Assembly (NCBI GenBank): GCA_029962745.1
Contig: CM057156.1
Span: 31,601,853-31,665,852, forward strand
DNA length: 64,000 nucleotides
Source of the DNA: Echinometra lucunter
Taxonomy: Eukaryota; Echinodermata; Echinoidea; Camarodonta; Echinometridae
Direction: 5' to 3'
Each line of letters starts with the position of its first letter. Positions within the stretch are counted from its first letter, which is position 1. The translations under genes were made by a program, and so were the position numbers. Positions 23,050 through 36,000 of this stretch are shown piece by piece. The notes below the pieces were generated by a model. It was not told the origin of the DNA and searched no databases. It worked only from the letters and a program-made list of their open reading frames with translations.

Positions 23050-23106
23050 GACGACCTATAAGTAGGATAGACGACCTATAAAGTAGGATAGACGACCTAT
23101 AGTATA
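23050..23106. repeat. Three tandem ~20-bp units
   Basis: 'gacgacctataagtaggata' is repeated about 2.8 times with one-base variation, just beyond the duplicated 8-kb segment. A short 'caggct' run lies at about 22980-22998. Confidence 0.85.
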
Positions 23107-23599
23107 GACTCTAAGTATTGAAATATTGTGAACATATAGATCTATCTAAAGACTAACGTTGAATGAGGTAACTCTAAACCAGAAACTCACGTTAGACTCT
23201 AGCCTGGCGTAGGGTTAGACTTAACATGTTAGACAGTCCTGTGGCTGTGCAGGCGTATAAAGGCAAAAGAACGTAGCTCGAAATTTTAGCATTTTTTTGT
23301 TAAGAGCATGGCATCATGAAATAAGTCACCAGTCCATTCAGTGTCGTTTATTTCGTCAGTGATGGTGACAGCTTTTCACTCCCATAGATCTGGACTTTGT
23401 ACACAATGCGAGCGCACATGCATGCAAGAAGAGATGTGACTTATTTCACAATAAGGCCAAGAACATATTCTTGGTAAATAACATGCGCTCTTTCTAATGG
23501 TAAAAGTCCCAAATCTCCATTATTAACAATTTTAGAGATTGAACAGGCCTGGATTGAAAGATGTAGATCTAGACCTAACGTTACGGCCGCGCGCCCAGT

Positions 23600-24105
23600 A
23601 TTCGGTCAGTCGCAGGGGGAATCGCTTATATAATGAATACGTACCTCATTTAAGTAACAATTTACCCACCAAAACAAAGAAAATGGCAAGACTTCCTTTT
23701 GCGATAGCCACCCAACTTGCAAGGTGTGCTTTATTCCATTAACATGTTTGGGTGGCTGTCGCAAAAGGAAGTCTTTCCAAGAAAATAGACCTCTATAGTA
23801 CTCTAACAGATTTATAAGGTTCATGAAAATGTTGAATACCGCTAACCAATAAATCGTCCGAGAGAATGAGGAGCTTATTACGTTCCCTGTATTCGGTCAA
23901 GCGCGCCAGAATTCGGTAACACAATAGTGCGCGGTATATTCTGTGACAAATGTCTTGTAATCGCTCGTATTATGAATACGTGCCTCATTTATGTAACAAT
24001 CTACCAATCAAAAGAAAGGAAATATAGTACTGTAGCAGATTTGTAAAGGTACTAGAAATATTACCAAAAAGCAATAAATTGTCGAGAGAATGAGGAGCCT
24101 ACATG
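23600..24105. repeat. Two diverged direct repeats, the first with a hairpin insertion
   Basis: Blocks of about 23600-23880 recur in order at about 23890-24105: 'ctcatttaagtaacaattta' / 'ctcatttatgtaacaatcta', 'tagtactctaacagattt' / 'tagtactgtagcagattt', and 'gagagaatgaggagc' in both. The first unit has an extra ~85-bp hairpin. Confidence 0.75.
23691..23775. mobile_element. ~85-bp hairpin insertion
   Basis: 'gacttccttttgcgatagcc' is mirrored by 'ggctgtcgcaaaaggaagtc'. It is absent from the second direct repeat unit, which acts as the empty site. It is a short MITE-like element. Confidence 0.65.
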
Positions 24106-24954
24106 TATCTTAGTTCTTACACATTTTCTCACAACTTTGTCATCTCTAACATAAGTTAGGCAAAAGACCGTAACCCGGGGCCGAGATACGTATAAAAAAT
24201 ACAGGGAAAAAATTCACCATGATATAGGCAGTGATTGTATTACCGAACAGCATTGTTTTACTGAATGCGTCATTTACGCGTCCAAAATTAATTTCCTACA
24301 TGTACGCTTAGAATCTATGCAAGTTTCTCCCACAGGAAATTCCAAAAGGAAGATGGCAAAAAGGAGGTAAAAACACTTCTGTAATATCACTGTTTTCTCA
24401 AAAAGCAAAAAATGAAACTAGCTGATTGTCGATTTGGTACGATGTCCAACTTTTTCCCGTAGGAAATGCACATTCAGTAATATACAATTTCATTTTCAAG
24501 TCACCAAAACGCTGCGTATACGGAGAGGGGTGCGATCGGAAGGTGATCGGATCAAAGACAAGATTCCTCTAGATCTATAATGTACTTCTCTTTGAAAAAG
24601 TTTTACATCTTCATTTTCTGTAGCTATTTGAGTATTCATGGTGGAAGTTTGATAAATATTTAGAGAATATTGTATTTGATATGGTTGAATCCATGAAAAG
24701 TGTTCGGTAATAGGATATACTTCCATACAGCAAAAAAACATATCTTTAGACTTTTAATAGACCTACATTTTGTTTTGGTGGTTTGGAAAGTAAAAGAATG
24801 AAATTGCGACTCCAAAAGAACGTATGTCAGCATACACTATTTTGCCATACTAGAAGCGACAAATATGATATGAATACAGAAGAACATGTGCCATCTTACA
24901 TCCTTTTGCTGAACAAAACCCGACCCATGAATGCTATAAACTATAAGGCAAAAG
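24106..24954. other. No gene recognised
   Basis: AT-rich. An 81-codon minus-strand frame (24496-24741) shows no recognisable domain. Confidence 0.4.
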
Positions 24955-25905
24955 CACATAACCCAAAATATGTATTATTTGAAATTTAAAAAAAACGAGA
25001 TTGAAAATGTAATCCTTTCCCATTTTCTGCCCTTTGAGAGTGAAATTTTATAAATGGCAGACTTCTTGAGATGTTCCTACAGAAATATGTTCACAAATTC
25101 CAGCACAAAAGGATTTGCTGTTTTAGAGTAAATTCCACTTTTAAAGAGATACAGCTCTTTACCAAAGCAAAGTACTTTTCTGAGGAGCAGTTCTAATTTG
25201 AAAAAAAGAGTGTATCTTAAGTTACGTACCCGGTTACGTAGCACGAGCATTCTTTCGTCAAGTCTGGCAGTTTGGCAAAAGAATGAATCTTATCTTACAG
25301 CGCACACGCATTTTGCCAAAAGAATGCATCTTGAAAGATACGTTCTGCCATACTGAATTGTCTCCACTTTAGGATGCTTGTGCGCAGTAAGATAAGATAC
25401 ATTCTTTTGCCAAACTGATATGACTCTGTGGGAGGATGCTTGCATGAAGTAACTTAAGATAAGTTCTTTTTCTATGCTCTTCTCGGACAGCATGCACGGA
25501 GCATGCACGACTGAGAACAATTCATCACAAAAGATAGATTATTCGGTGCCTTCTTTTCATTCACTTAGAAAGCCTGCACAGTATTGACCATTCAGAATTT
25601 TGAAAAAAAAATTGTCTCATACATGTACACAGGCTTGGCTCTATGGGAGAGTGCTCTAATTTGGTAAAAGGCTGTACATGTACATGTATGTAGCTATTCT
25701 AAAAGTGGAAATGTACTCTAAAACAACACATTCTTTTTTGCTGAAATTTTGTGAAAATATTCTGTAGAAATACATTGTATCTTAAGAAGTCTGCTTGTTT
25801 TTTAATGTCACACTCGGGACAGAAAATGGGAAAGGATTAAATTTTCAATCTCATTTTTCTCAAAACATAATACATGTACAAAATGTATTTCGCGGCTGTG
25901 TGAGG
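24955..25905. mobile_element. ~950-bp foldback structure with nested hairpin
   Basis: The left arm, about 24990-25205, has blocks 'aatcctttcccattttctg', 'gcagacttcttgagat' and 'tgttttagagtaaattccac'. These are inverted at 25700-25860 ('cagaaaatgggaaaggatt', 'atcttaagaagtctgc', 'tggaaatgtactctaaaaca'). A second inverted pair lies inside: 'agtttggcaaaagaatg' near 25269 with 'cattcttttgccaaact' near 25401. No transposase frame is seen. Confidence 0.7.
25478..25650. repeat. Inverted diverged copy of the 13550-13735 unit
   Basis: Reverse complement of the repeat seen at 13.5 kb and 22.1 kb, lying within the foldback structure ('cagcatgcacggagcatgca', 'tcggtgccttcttttcattc'). Confidence 0.75.
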
Positions 25906-26759
25906 ATCTTAAAAGGACTTTAAGCCAAGGTAAAGGTAGACACTTGTCTAATCATGTTACATGTAATGCAGTTGTTGGATTGTAAAAAAAGTTCAAGGTG
26001 CAAAATTCAGCAAGGCAGTTTTACATGTATTTTGCTCCACCTGTAGGCTGGAACCACTCAGCCATGTAATATGAACAATTCAATTTCAATCAGTTAAACG
26101 TGGTCTGAACTACACGTACAAATACCAGTACATGTTTTAAAATTCAACTTTTTAAAGAAGAAAAATAAAGTTAGAATTTCACTAAGTTACATATATGGTA
26201 CCAGGTTGTTGTTTTTAACTGTTGAGATACATGTGTGTAGGTCTTTCAATATGCTTTGTCCTTATGCCATATTTGAAATATTTAATTTGGGGCATAAAAT
26301 TGTTGTCTATCGTGATAATGCAGGTCAACAGGATCATTCTAGGCAATGTCATTTCATTTGCTGTCCTATTGTGCTCTGAGCTCGTACCTACACGTATGGA
26401 TACGGTAGCATACACGACGCATGCCATTGATGGCGGAATCTGTATACAATGACTTGTTCAGAGTGTAGAGGGCTCACTTTCTAAAGTGCGATCACTTACA
26501 TGTACATGTACAATGTAAATGTACAGGTGTAAGTTCAAACAAGAGTTAAATTCACAGTTGTGCTGCAGACAATAATTTTCCGCATGTTTTACATTTAGGT
26601 CATGATGAAGGTAGAAAGAGTTATGAGCAACCATAGTCTAGAACCGTTATATTGCCTAACTGTTGCATATTTTGCATTTAGTGTTTGCTGCATTTGTTTC
26701 ATTCTCTTGACAATTATAATCAGTTCAATACCTCCTTTTTTTGTTTCACGTTTATACAG
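25906..26759. other. No coding feature recognised upstream of TTLL exon 1
   Basis: Has several 'acatgtacatgt' motifs. The stretch just before 26760 is a strong pyrimidine tract ending 'tatacag', so it is read as the end of a 5' UTR intron. The promoter and first non-coding exon are probably upstream but were not identified. Confidence 0.45.
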
Positions 26760-27077
26760 AAAATTAAACGCATCATGCATCTTTTAAGACGGTCAGCTTT
26801 CACATTGTAAGAAGAGTCCAAACACAGATACCAGTCTACAGCAGACCATGGTCTCTGATACCCCACCTGCTAGTGTGGGGCCTGGTTTCTCCAGGGATAG
26901 CACCAGTCTCATAGAAGACATTGAAGATGAAGGGGAAGGATTTGAGGAGGAGCTTGAAGGAGAGGGAGATGTGGGAGATATTGGAGACAGCGGAGTGGAA
27001 GACACAACAGAAACACCGGATGCCATAACAAGCAAGACAGATGCTGTGGTGAAGAAGAAGAGGAGGAGAAAAAAGAA
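26760..27077 (+). CDS. TTLL6: TTLL exon 1 (5' UTR from 26760, ATG at 26848)
   Basis: Acceptor 'tttatacag' follows a T-rich tract, then 88 nt of untranslated leader, then 76 codons plus two bases before donor 'AA|gtaaag'. The peptide is acidic (Glu/Asp/Gly-rich) and ends in a basic 'KKKRRRKK' stretch, as in vertebrate TTLL6/13 N-termini. Confidence 0.8.
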
Positions 27078-30000
27078 GTAAAGTGGAGCAAAATGATTTG
27101 CACTTTTGCTTGATTTGTTTAAACAACAACAACAAACAGAACAAAGAAGCATGATGTTGAAAGAAGGGACTATGGTTTTAATTTAGTGCATCAAGATGAA
27201 CATTTATATGATATACATCCCTGTACACATGTAGGTAAACTGTTTTGATCATGAGTGTACAGTTGTGTAAATGAAAATTAATTTTCTTATACTATGTGTG
27301 ACTTTTGAATTTGAAAAGTCATGATGAAATATTTTGGGAATTATAGCTGCTGAATGCACTTTTTTATTTTCATATTTTGTCAACACATTTTTCATTTTTC
27401 ACAAGAAACTACAATGTCTAATTGTCCATTAGAAATTTTAGGTAGAAATAAGACAGGTATGAATTATAGAATACATACCATGCAGACAGTTTTAACTTTT
27501 GATCCCTTTCTATTTTTGACAGTGGCATATACATGTACTTTATTGAATCATGATTTTAATTGGTCATCTTTAGTCCCTTTCATGAAGCAAAAATCCTTTA
27601 ATGTTAGTGACTCCATAATTCAATTTTCTTTTTTTACAGAATCATCGGCATCAACTTATCTAGCTGCAAGTATGAATCAGGTGAGTGTACTGTTTACTTA
27701 ATGGAACCCCAGCCGGTGTACATGTACAGTGTATATACCGTATTTATGGAAACCTACATGTACCATACATTTCAAAAAGGCTGTAATTATATCCGTCCTA
27801 CAAGAATGCATTTAATCACAGCATTAAATTTACTTATTGTTTGAATATTGACCTGATAAAATGTGTGAAGAAAAGATAAGCATGTACATGTAGATAGGCA
27901 AAGGTGACAGTCAGAAAGGAAATTGGGAATTATAACAAATATTAGACCAAACTATCATGAGTTGAGGTCACCTAAATTTTTTGGCAGGAAGTTCATCCTT
28001 ACCGGTATTTGCAGATTCCATATTTGAGACAACGCTCTGTTTTACATGTATGTAAGATATGTATGTCTACATTTCATCAAATTAGCACAAAGCTTATGTA
28101 GAGGCTGATTTGTTTGCTATGAGAGGAAGAGAAATATGTAACATATTTTCAAAAAGCAGTCGTATTTATTATTAAAGAAATGTTTATTACATGAAAACTG
28201 GAATATTTTTGTACTAGTTTGCTATGGAATGTTTTTAATGACCAAAAATGGTGTATGAATTTTTCACATACTGCACTTGTATATTACACACTTTTGCGTG
28301 TATTTAGGTATTCATACATCATTTTGTAGTTGACATGAAAATGCTGTTGTAAATTTTCTGATATCATAGATTAAGTTAATTTTGAGATGTAAGAAATGTT
28401 CCCAACTCAGTTTTGAGGCAAAAACAATATATACATGTATATTGAAGCAAATGTGAACAACGTTTATACACTTCTTTCATGCTTTTTCTTATATTATACG
28501 TTGTATGTACATTGTAGCTTCAGTGATTCAGTGTATGTAATTTATCTTTTCAACTTCTGTGATCTTACAGTTAGAAGAATGTCCAAGAAATTTGGAATGA
28601 AAGAGGTAGGAGAGGATGAGGACTGGACGTTATACTGGACTGATTGGACAGTCCCACTAGAGAGGGTCATGGAGATGAAGAAATATCAAGTAAGACATGT
28701 GTCCCTAGCTCCTTGTTAGTTGACAGATATGATGGACAAATTGTTGTATAAACATGTTTTGATATCGTGTGCAACTTGATACTTCGACTAGGGTATCCTC
28801 CAAATTGGATTGTTTTTCAGGAAGCTTTTAATTTAGTACGCATGACCCCAAGTGCTCTGAAATAATATATCCATACCTTTTCCCCATGTTTTGTTTTTCA
28901 TTAAAAAGCAGGATACGTGTAAGTCAGCCATGTCATGATACGTGCTCAGCAAATATGATTAACTAGTAATTAATAAGATTAGTGGCATGATATGTGCTAG
29001 TGTCTTTCAGTCATGAAGAGCGTAGTCATATATATGTAGCTAATACTGTATCAATACAATTTTGTGTGTCAAGAATAATCTCGAGAAGATTTCCTACTTG
29101 TCCCTTTGCAGGCCTTAAATTTCAATAATTTTAGGGCAAGGCCACTTTTCTGTAGGGCACATTCCTATATTACAGCATAAATGGGAAGAATTAGAAAGGG
29201 CACAAACAATCTCCAAGGCCAGTGCGAGGGGCACTGAGGCCATTCAAACAGGCATCCACGGCCATGGCCTTGGTGGCCTTGGATTAATTTAAGTCCTGCC
29301 TTTGAAAAGTTTTATTGTCAATTGTTGTCCTTGAAGGCCCTGTATAATTTCCCTACAGGCCTGTAAATTACATAACTTTTGTTTACTTGATAATAATTCA
29401 TTCCTTATATGTTTGTATGCTTGGTAGACAAATTGTAACAATTTGTGTACAGGCAAAACCACAAATGCAGTGGTGTACAGGAATATACAATGAATGTCCA
29501 AGGAATCTTGCATTTTATCTTTAAACACAAGAAATTCATACCTTCATTTGACCTATAAGCTATCAGATTCCTTGTGTATTATACTGTAATCTTCCTCAAA
29601 CGTGATCTCCATTTGTTTGCTTGTACAGAAAGTCAACCACTTTCCTGGTATGACTGAAATCTGCCGCAAGGACCTTCTAGCTCGTAATATGACCCGGTTA
29701 CTCAAACTGTTCCCCAAGGATTATGCTATCTTCCCACGCACCTGGGTACTCCCTGCAGAGTAAGTTTGTAAACATGACTGAGCAGATTTTTTACACCTTA
29801 ATTAGGTTTTCAAAATAGGGTGTATGTGGGGTGTGGAGTTCAAGAACAATAACTGCAGACATCAAATACCTTTAATAATTTTCAAGCTTGAAGGAGAAAA
29901 GTCAGCAATGGCAACTGTGAACAAAAAAAGGGAGTGTTAGTAATAATACTAATGTATACGTACATGCAGCAATGTTTTATTGACAGTATGGGGGAGGGGT

Positions 30001-33000
30001 AGAGATAAGAGCAAAAGACTACCTACATGAATGACTAGGGGAAAAATAAGAGAAAAGGTGTTTTAAGTTTTTATTGGCCTGATATTTCATGATTAGTTCA
30101 ATTGACCCCTACTTGCTTTACTCATGTTCAGGTGTTAGGATGTACAGGAATATCTCGCAAAAGTACTTTTACTCCCAAAGAAACGTCATGTGAGTGGTGT
30201 TTTGTTCCAAGATTTATCAAATTCCAATAGGGTATTAGGTGGTAAGAATTGACTGTCTGTGCAGCAGCAAGAAATAAGCAACAGCAGAACAAATAAATGA
30301 ATAAATGTAACAAGAGCAAAGAATTCAGAAAACTACCTTACTCTGTGTGAAAAAGCATCCAGTCTGTACTACTGCACTATCCAATTATTATTTTTCTCCT
30401 TCTCTTTCATAGCTATGGTGACTACCAAGCATTCTGTCGGGCCAAGAAGAACAAGACTTACATCTGTAAACCTGAAAGTGGATGCCAGGGGAAAGGAATC
30501 TTTATCACCAAGAATCCTAAAGACATCAAGCCTGGAGAACACATGGTGTGCCAACAGTACCTCTCTAAGGTTAGTTTCCTCTCGCGATTCTACATTACCA
30601 TGTAACGTTTTGAGTAGCTGTCATATTTGGTATTCATATAAATCCTGTATCAACCTATAGTCAGTTGAGATCTATTTCTACTTTTCATAAGACAGACCCT
30701 AATGAATTATTGTTAAATTCTTATGAATTAAATGCTCAACGGTTTAATAAATCATACAGTGCAAAATGTGTAATTTGAAATTTTATGATGAAATTGTACT
30801 TGCAGAGTATCATTGGATTGTGTGTCTCAGTTTGTTTTTATATTCTGCATTCGACTACATTTGTACCCTTATGACAATTTCCTGTTGCCTTGTGTAGAAG
30901 TTCCTACATATAATAAAGATTTTCTTTTTGTTCTTTCGGCAGCCCTTCCTTATTGATGGCTTCAAGTTTGACTTCCGTATATACGTTGTCGTAACATCCT
31001 GTGATCCTTTCCGGATTTACGTCTACAAAGATGGCCTTGTCAGATTTGCTACGGTGAAGTACACAGACCCAACAAACGGCAATGTTGTAAGTATTCATAA
31101 CAAAAGGACATCACTACTGCATTATGATGGGAATTTCCTTTTGGTCAACACATGAACCTTAGAATCTGATGTTTCCACTTCTGTTCTTTCTCTTAGAGAC
31201 AAGGATTGTAAATTGTGATGAACTAACATGTATGCAAAAGTTTCTTGAAAACTGCAGGCTTGAGAGGATTTGCTTATGACATTGTGCATACATCTGTTCA
31301 TTTCGTTTGTTTTTTGTTTTGTTTTGTTTTTGTTGTAGTTGTTGCGGTGTTATTTTTTCATGTTGATGTCTTGAATCTTATGTAAACAATCTTACTGAAT
31401 GCAAGTGTATGATATATTTATTGCAATCAGAATGAATAAATGGAGTAACAAGCTTCCCATAACATGAAATATTTTAAATATGTTGATTATTTATGAAATT
31501 TAAGTTTAAATGATATACAGTGTAAAATGCACATAGTTCTGTTACTTCTGTATCCAGCTGGAGCATTAACAAGAAATTCTATGTTGTTTGCAGGATGATG
31601 TATGTATGCATCTCACAAACTATGCTATCAACAAACACAGCTCAGACTTCATTAGAGATGATGAAAGTGGTCACAAGAGGTAAGATCATTGAATATTATT
31701 TATTTGCCTGTATTATTACTCTTCATGCTTGATATGATTTTCTTTTTGTGTGGGTAACTTACATGAATTATACCATTTGCAATATGTGATGTGATATGAG
31801 CATCTGAAAATATGCATTCACTGAAATTGGTATTATGTGATGACTCTGCAACTTTCCCATTTCACCCTCAAGGAAAATCACAACTGTCGATCAGTGGTTT
31901 AAAAACAATGGCTATGATGTGGAGAAGATTTGGGGTGACATCCATGATGTCATCATCAAGACTTTGATCACGGCTCACCCTGTACTCAAACACAACTACC
32001 GCACATGCTTCCCCAACCATATCAAGGGCAGTGGCTGCTTTGAGATCCTAGGCTTTGATATCATGCTGGATAAGAAGCTCAAACCTTGGCTAATAGAGGT
32101 AGGTGATTCACCATTGCTGTTTGAAACCCACCTCAACTATTGTAATGTCCATCAATAATCCATCAATAAAAGCACTATTGGTGGGTGACATCACAAGCTA
32201 ACTGAGCATAATGTATTGTGACATCAGGAATTTTGTTCTCATCAGTTGTCTTTGGTGTGATGATGTCATAATTTCACAGTAGCTATAGTGGTGTCTCTGC
32301 CTTAATGGAAGTATGACACCGGATGAAGACCATGAAAATCTTATCATGTCTTTGCATACCATAGCAGCATCACATGACGATATTCCTGGCAGATGTCTGT
32401 TATAAATACAAAAATAAAAATTCAGAAAAAGGAGGGGGGAGAATCCTAAGATTAGCATTTCTTTTCCATCAAAGTTCATTTTCAGATGAATCAGAAACCT
32501 TCAATGAGACCACAGCATCTCTAAGTATGGTGAAATGCCTGAAGACTAATTCTAATTCTCTTGAAAACATTTTGCCATTACCTTCATGTAGGTCAATCAC
32601 TCGCCAAGCTTCCACACAGATGCCAAGCTGGATAAAGAAGTCAAGGAGGGTCTTCTCTTTGACACCATGAACATCATCAATCTGACTCCATATGATAAGA
32701 AGAAATGCATGGAGGAAGAGAGGAAAAAGATCAAAGAGAGACTCCTGGCAAGATCCAAGCCAAAGGAATTCAGGTATGGAGAATATCTGAGAACCTGACA
32801 GTACTAATAATTGAAGCATAGTCTGCTTAGCCCGATAATGTTGTCATTGAATCCTGGGATCCAGAGAGACAGACCAAGAAGAGCTTGTGGTCATATTTAT
32901 TTAGCATGAGTTCTCCTGGTATAGACTGGACTAAAATTAGTCGAGAGTACACATTCAAACCATATGGTATGCAAGTGTGAAGAAATATGCTGCCTCTGGT

Positions 33001-36000
33001 ACTTCAATTCCACATAGTACAGAATGAACCTACAGGCAATGAAGAACATAGGTCTTTTCTCTTTTGTTTTAGTTAAAATCCTCCTTTTTTTATTGCTTAG
33101 AAGCCTTTCACATCCATAAAGTGATATCCAGGGACTGTGGATTTAGAAAGAACAGATGCATTTGGAAGTTGACAAGTAGATTATCAAATGACAAAAAGGA
33201 ACAAATTAGGGGCATGACAGTAAATATTTATCAAAGGAGTTTAATCTGATAAATGAATGATCGTTTGATCCATGGAATCTTTCCAGTCTGCTAGTACTAA
33301 TCATCTCCTAACCTTCAGAAGTCCTTTATTTCATTCGACAGGAAAGAGGAGTATGAGGACTCCTATGAAAAAGGAGCAGAGGCTCAGCTCAAATATGAAG
33401 AGGCACACATAGGTGGCTTCAGAAGAATATACCCTTTGGAAGATTCTGCGAAGTATGACAAGTACTTCCAGCACAGCGGTTCCCTCTTTCAAGAAACCGC
33501 TGCTTCCAAAGCCAGAGGGGAGTGTGCAAGGTAAGAGAACAGCCCTCTTTATAGCTCTTTTGAAAGATGACGTACACCACCACAAAAACCGTAGTGGCAA
33601 ACATTTACATGTGAATGAATGGCAAGATGAAAACAAAATTTAGTTTCTTGGTGCTGTTGCTTTTGAAAAGTACTTGATGTTAATGACGGCGTCGGAATAC
33701 ACGAGGGCGACGGGCGATTTCACCCTCATGACAGCCCAAATCCCCTCCAAAATTCTCATAACCTAATGCTTTGGGGCGACTATTTATTTCAGAGTCGCCC
33801 CAATATATATCGCCAACAATAAGAAAAAATATTTAATATAATTACGTTCTACCGACAGCAGAGTTACGAACTCGCCCTTTGCTTTCAGTTGAACTGTTGA
33901 TGCATGATATGAACGTTCCGTACTACCAGAAATCCAGTGATTGTAAATAAATGCGCAATGCAATGTGGGATACGGAGTATGAATAGTCTTTAGCGATGCT
34001 TTTTTTTTAAATGTTATGTTTGTCGCTGCACTGCATGGCTTACATAAGCGTGCAGGATTAGGCTGCACAGCTGGTAATGCGACCACGTACACTGTCGATC
34101 ATCGTGCGAGAAAAATCATGGACAAGTTTCTTGTTCGGCCTGGCTCGGCCAAACGGTCAGAAGTCTCTCAAAATCATGACGATCAAGATAGTGATACCAC
34201 TGAAAAAGGAAAGAAGAAACAGAAGAAACAGATTAGACAGAAAATAGTCTCTCACTCTCTCATTCAGATATCATTCAAAGTCAAGACAAAAAAAATAAAC
34301 AAACCTGAACATTGATGTATGGTTAACACCTTTCTTTATTGTCATGCATGGATGATGTATCTATTGACAACATATTATTCAGTGATCACTTTGAGTTACT
34401 TTTAACATTTGATAGTACAAATCCCCAATATAATACAGTTTACAGTTATAAATGTTCTGTGCTTTTATGCATTATAGTGAGTCTAAGAATGCCAATGGAT
34501 ACTTTATATAATTACAGATGTGCGACAAAAAGTAGCCCCGTAAATAAGAAAAATAGCCCCAAGATATTCAGTGGTAGCCCCAATGTAAAAAAAAAAAAAA
34601 AGCCCCTTAAAAAAAAAAAAATTCCTAGGCTGGTTAATGACTTCGTGTTTGAATGGACCTGAAAAATGCATGCTGTGACACGGGCAAATTTTGAATTCTT
34701 TTTTCTGAAGGGTAGCATAATTGATTTGCAGTTATTTTCATTGCTAGTGAACTTTATCCTTGCATGTAAAAACATAGTCCATTTTAGCTGCCTTTTCAGA
34801 ATGAGATGAACTTTTTATGAAAGAAATAGCAATTTTGGGTCCTCTCTCTCTTTCATTCTTCATTCTGCCTTTACTTGGTTATATTTCTTGACTGAAAGAG
34901 CAAAAATTGAAGATATTGCACATGTAATACTGTGGATGGTCTATGTATTTTTGGAAAAAGATTAACTACATATGAATCCTCAAAATTGCAAAAATTTGTG
35001 TCTCCTAGGCAACAGAGGGAGGAGATACGTGCCAAGCAGGAGAAACTAGAGATGATGCTGAAAAAGAAACCCAGTGAGAGGAAGGACTCTGGTGGAGTCA
35101 GGCCAGAGAGCCCTAATGGTGATAGTAGGACCAGGAGGAGAACTAGACCAACCGTGCCTCGTGTAGCTCTGAGCAAGAAGCACTATTCCAGATCACAGAC
35201 TGATGTAAGATATTTCTCCTCCTCCCATGCAAAATCTTTTTTTGTTTATATTGTAGGCTGATAAAAGCAATGAATTTGAGTTGTGTACTTGGCACGTTTT
35301 CATTCTTTGTCCTTTGTTATACAAGTCAGCGATAGCTGTTATGCGTTGACTAGCATTATTTCGATAGTATACATATATGTCGAATTAGTTAAATATTAGG
35401 GAATCGTCATTGGTAATGTAGTACGATCAAGTTTTGCCAGCACTGTAATAAATGAATTGTTGCCAGCATGCAATATCTTTTCCATGCGCTATGATCTTCA
35501 CTCGGTTTTTTGCATTGTCTGTTTTTTGCATTGTCAATGTTTGAAATGTAAATAACCCTAATCGAAGTCACCTTTGAATGTTCATGTCTATAAAGGAGTT
35601 GGAAACATTGCTTTTTGTTCTTTGCACTTTCCTATGTAGCCTTACTATGATTATGAGGCTATCGACACCACCAAACCTCAGGATATTGTAGAGGAAGAGG
35701 AGCTAGAGAGGATAAGTGCCCTCCTCCAACGTGACAATTTAGTACGAGGGTTGGGCGTGGTGGAGCATGTCTATAGGCTATTACACTGTACTCCTGGCAC
35801 TGTGGGCGTGATGAAGAATGCGGATAGACAACCAAATGTGAGTAAATGTTCTGGTATAGTACCGCAGTCAAATTGGCTTCATGGGTATGCACTACTTATA
35901 CAAGTGTGGGCTATGGTTACTGTAAATCAGGAATGAAGCTTTCATGAATTTTATGATTGAACCACAATGGGTGATTTCAAGTTTGGTGTTGGTGGCTGGT

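Noticed and set aside
24496..24741. Possible 5' exon of the DEG/ENaC gene
   Set aside because: It contains 'MNTQIATENED' before a GT, but the donor phase does not match the phase-2 acceptor at 8015/16530, and there is no family similarity.
34016..34315. Separate small gene 'MFVAALHGLHKR...' in TTLL intron 10
   Set aside because: The peptide is unassigned and Lys-rich at the end, with no splice-consistent link to TTLL. It is kept only as a possible transposon relic.
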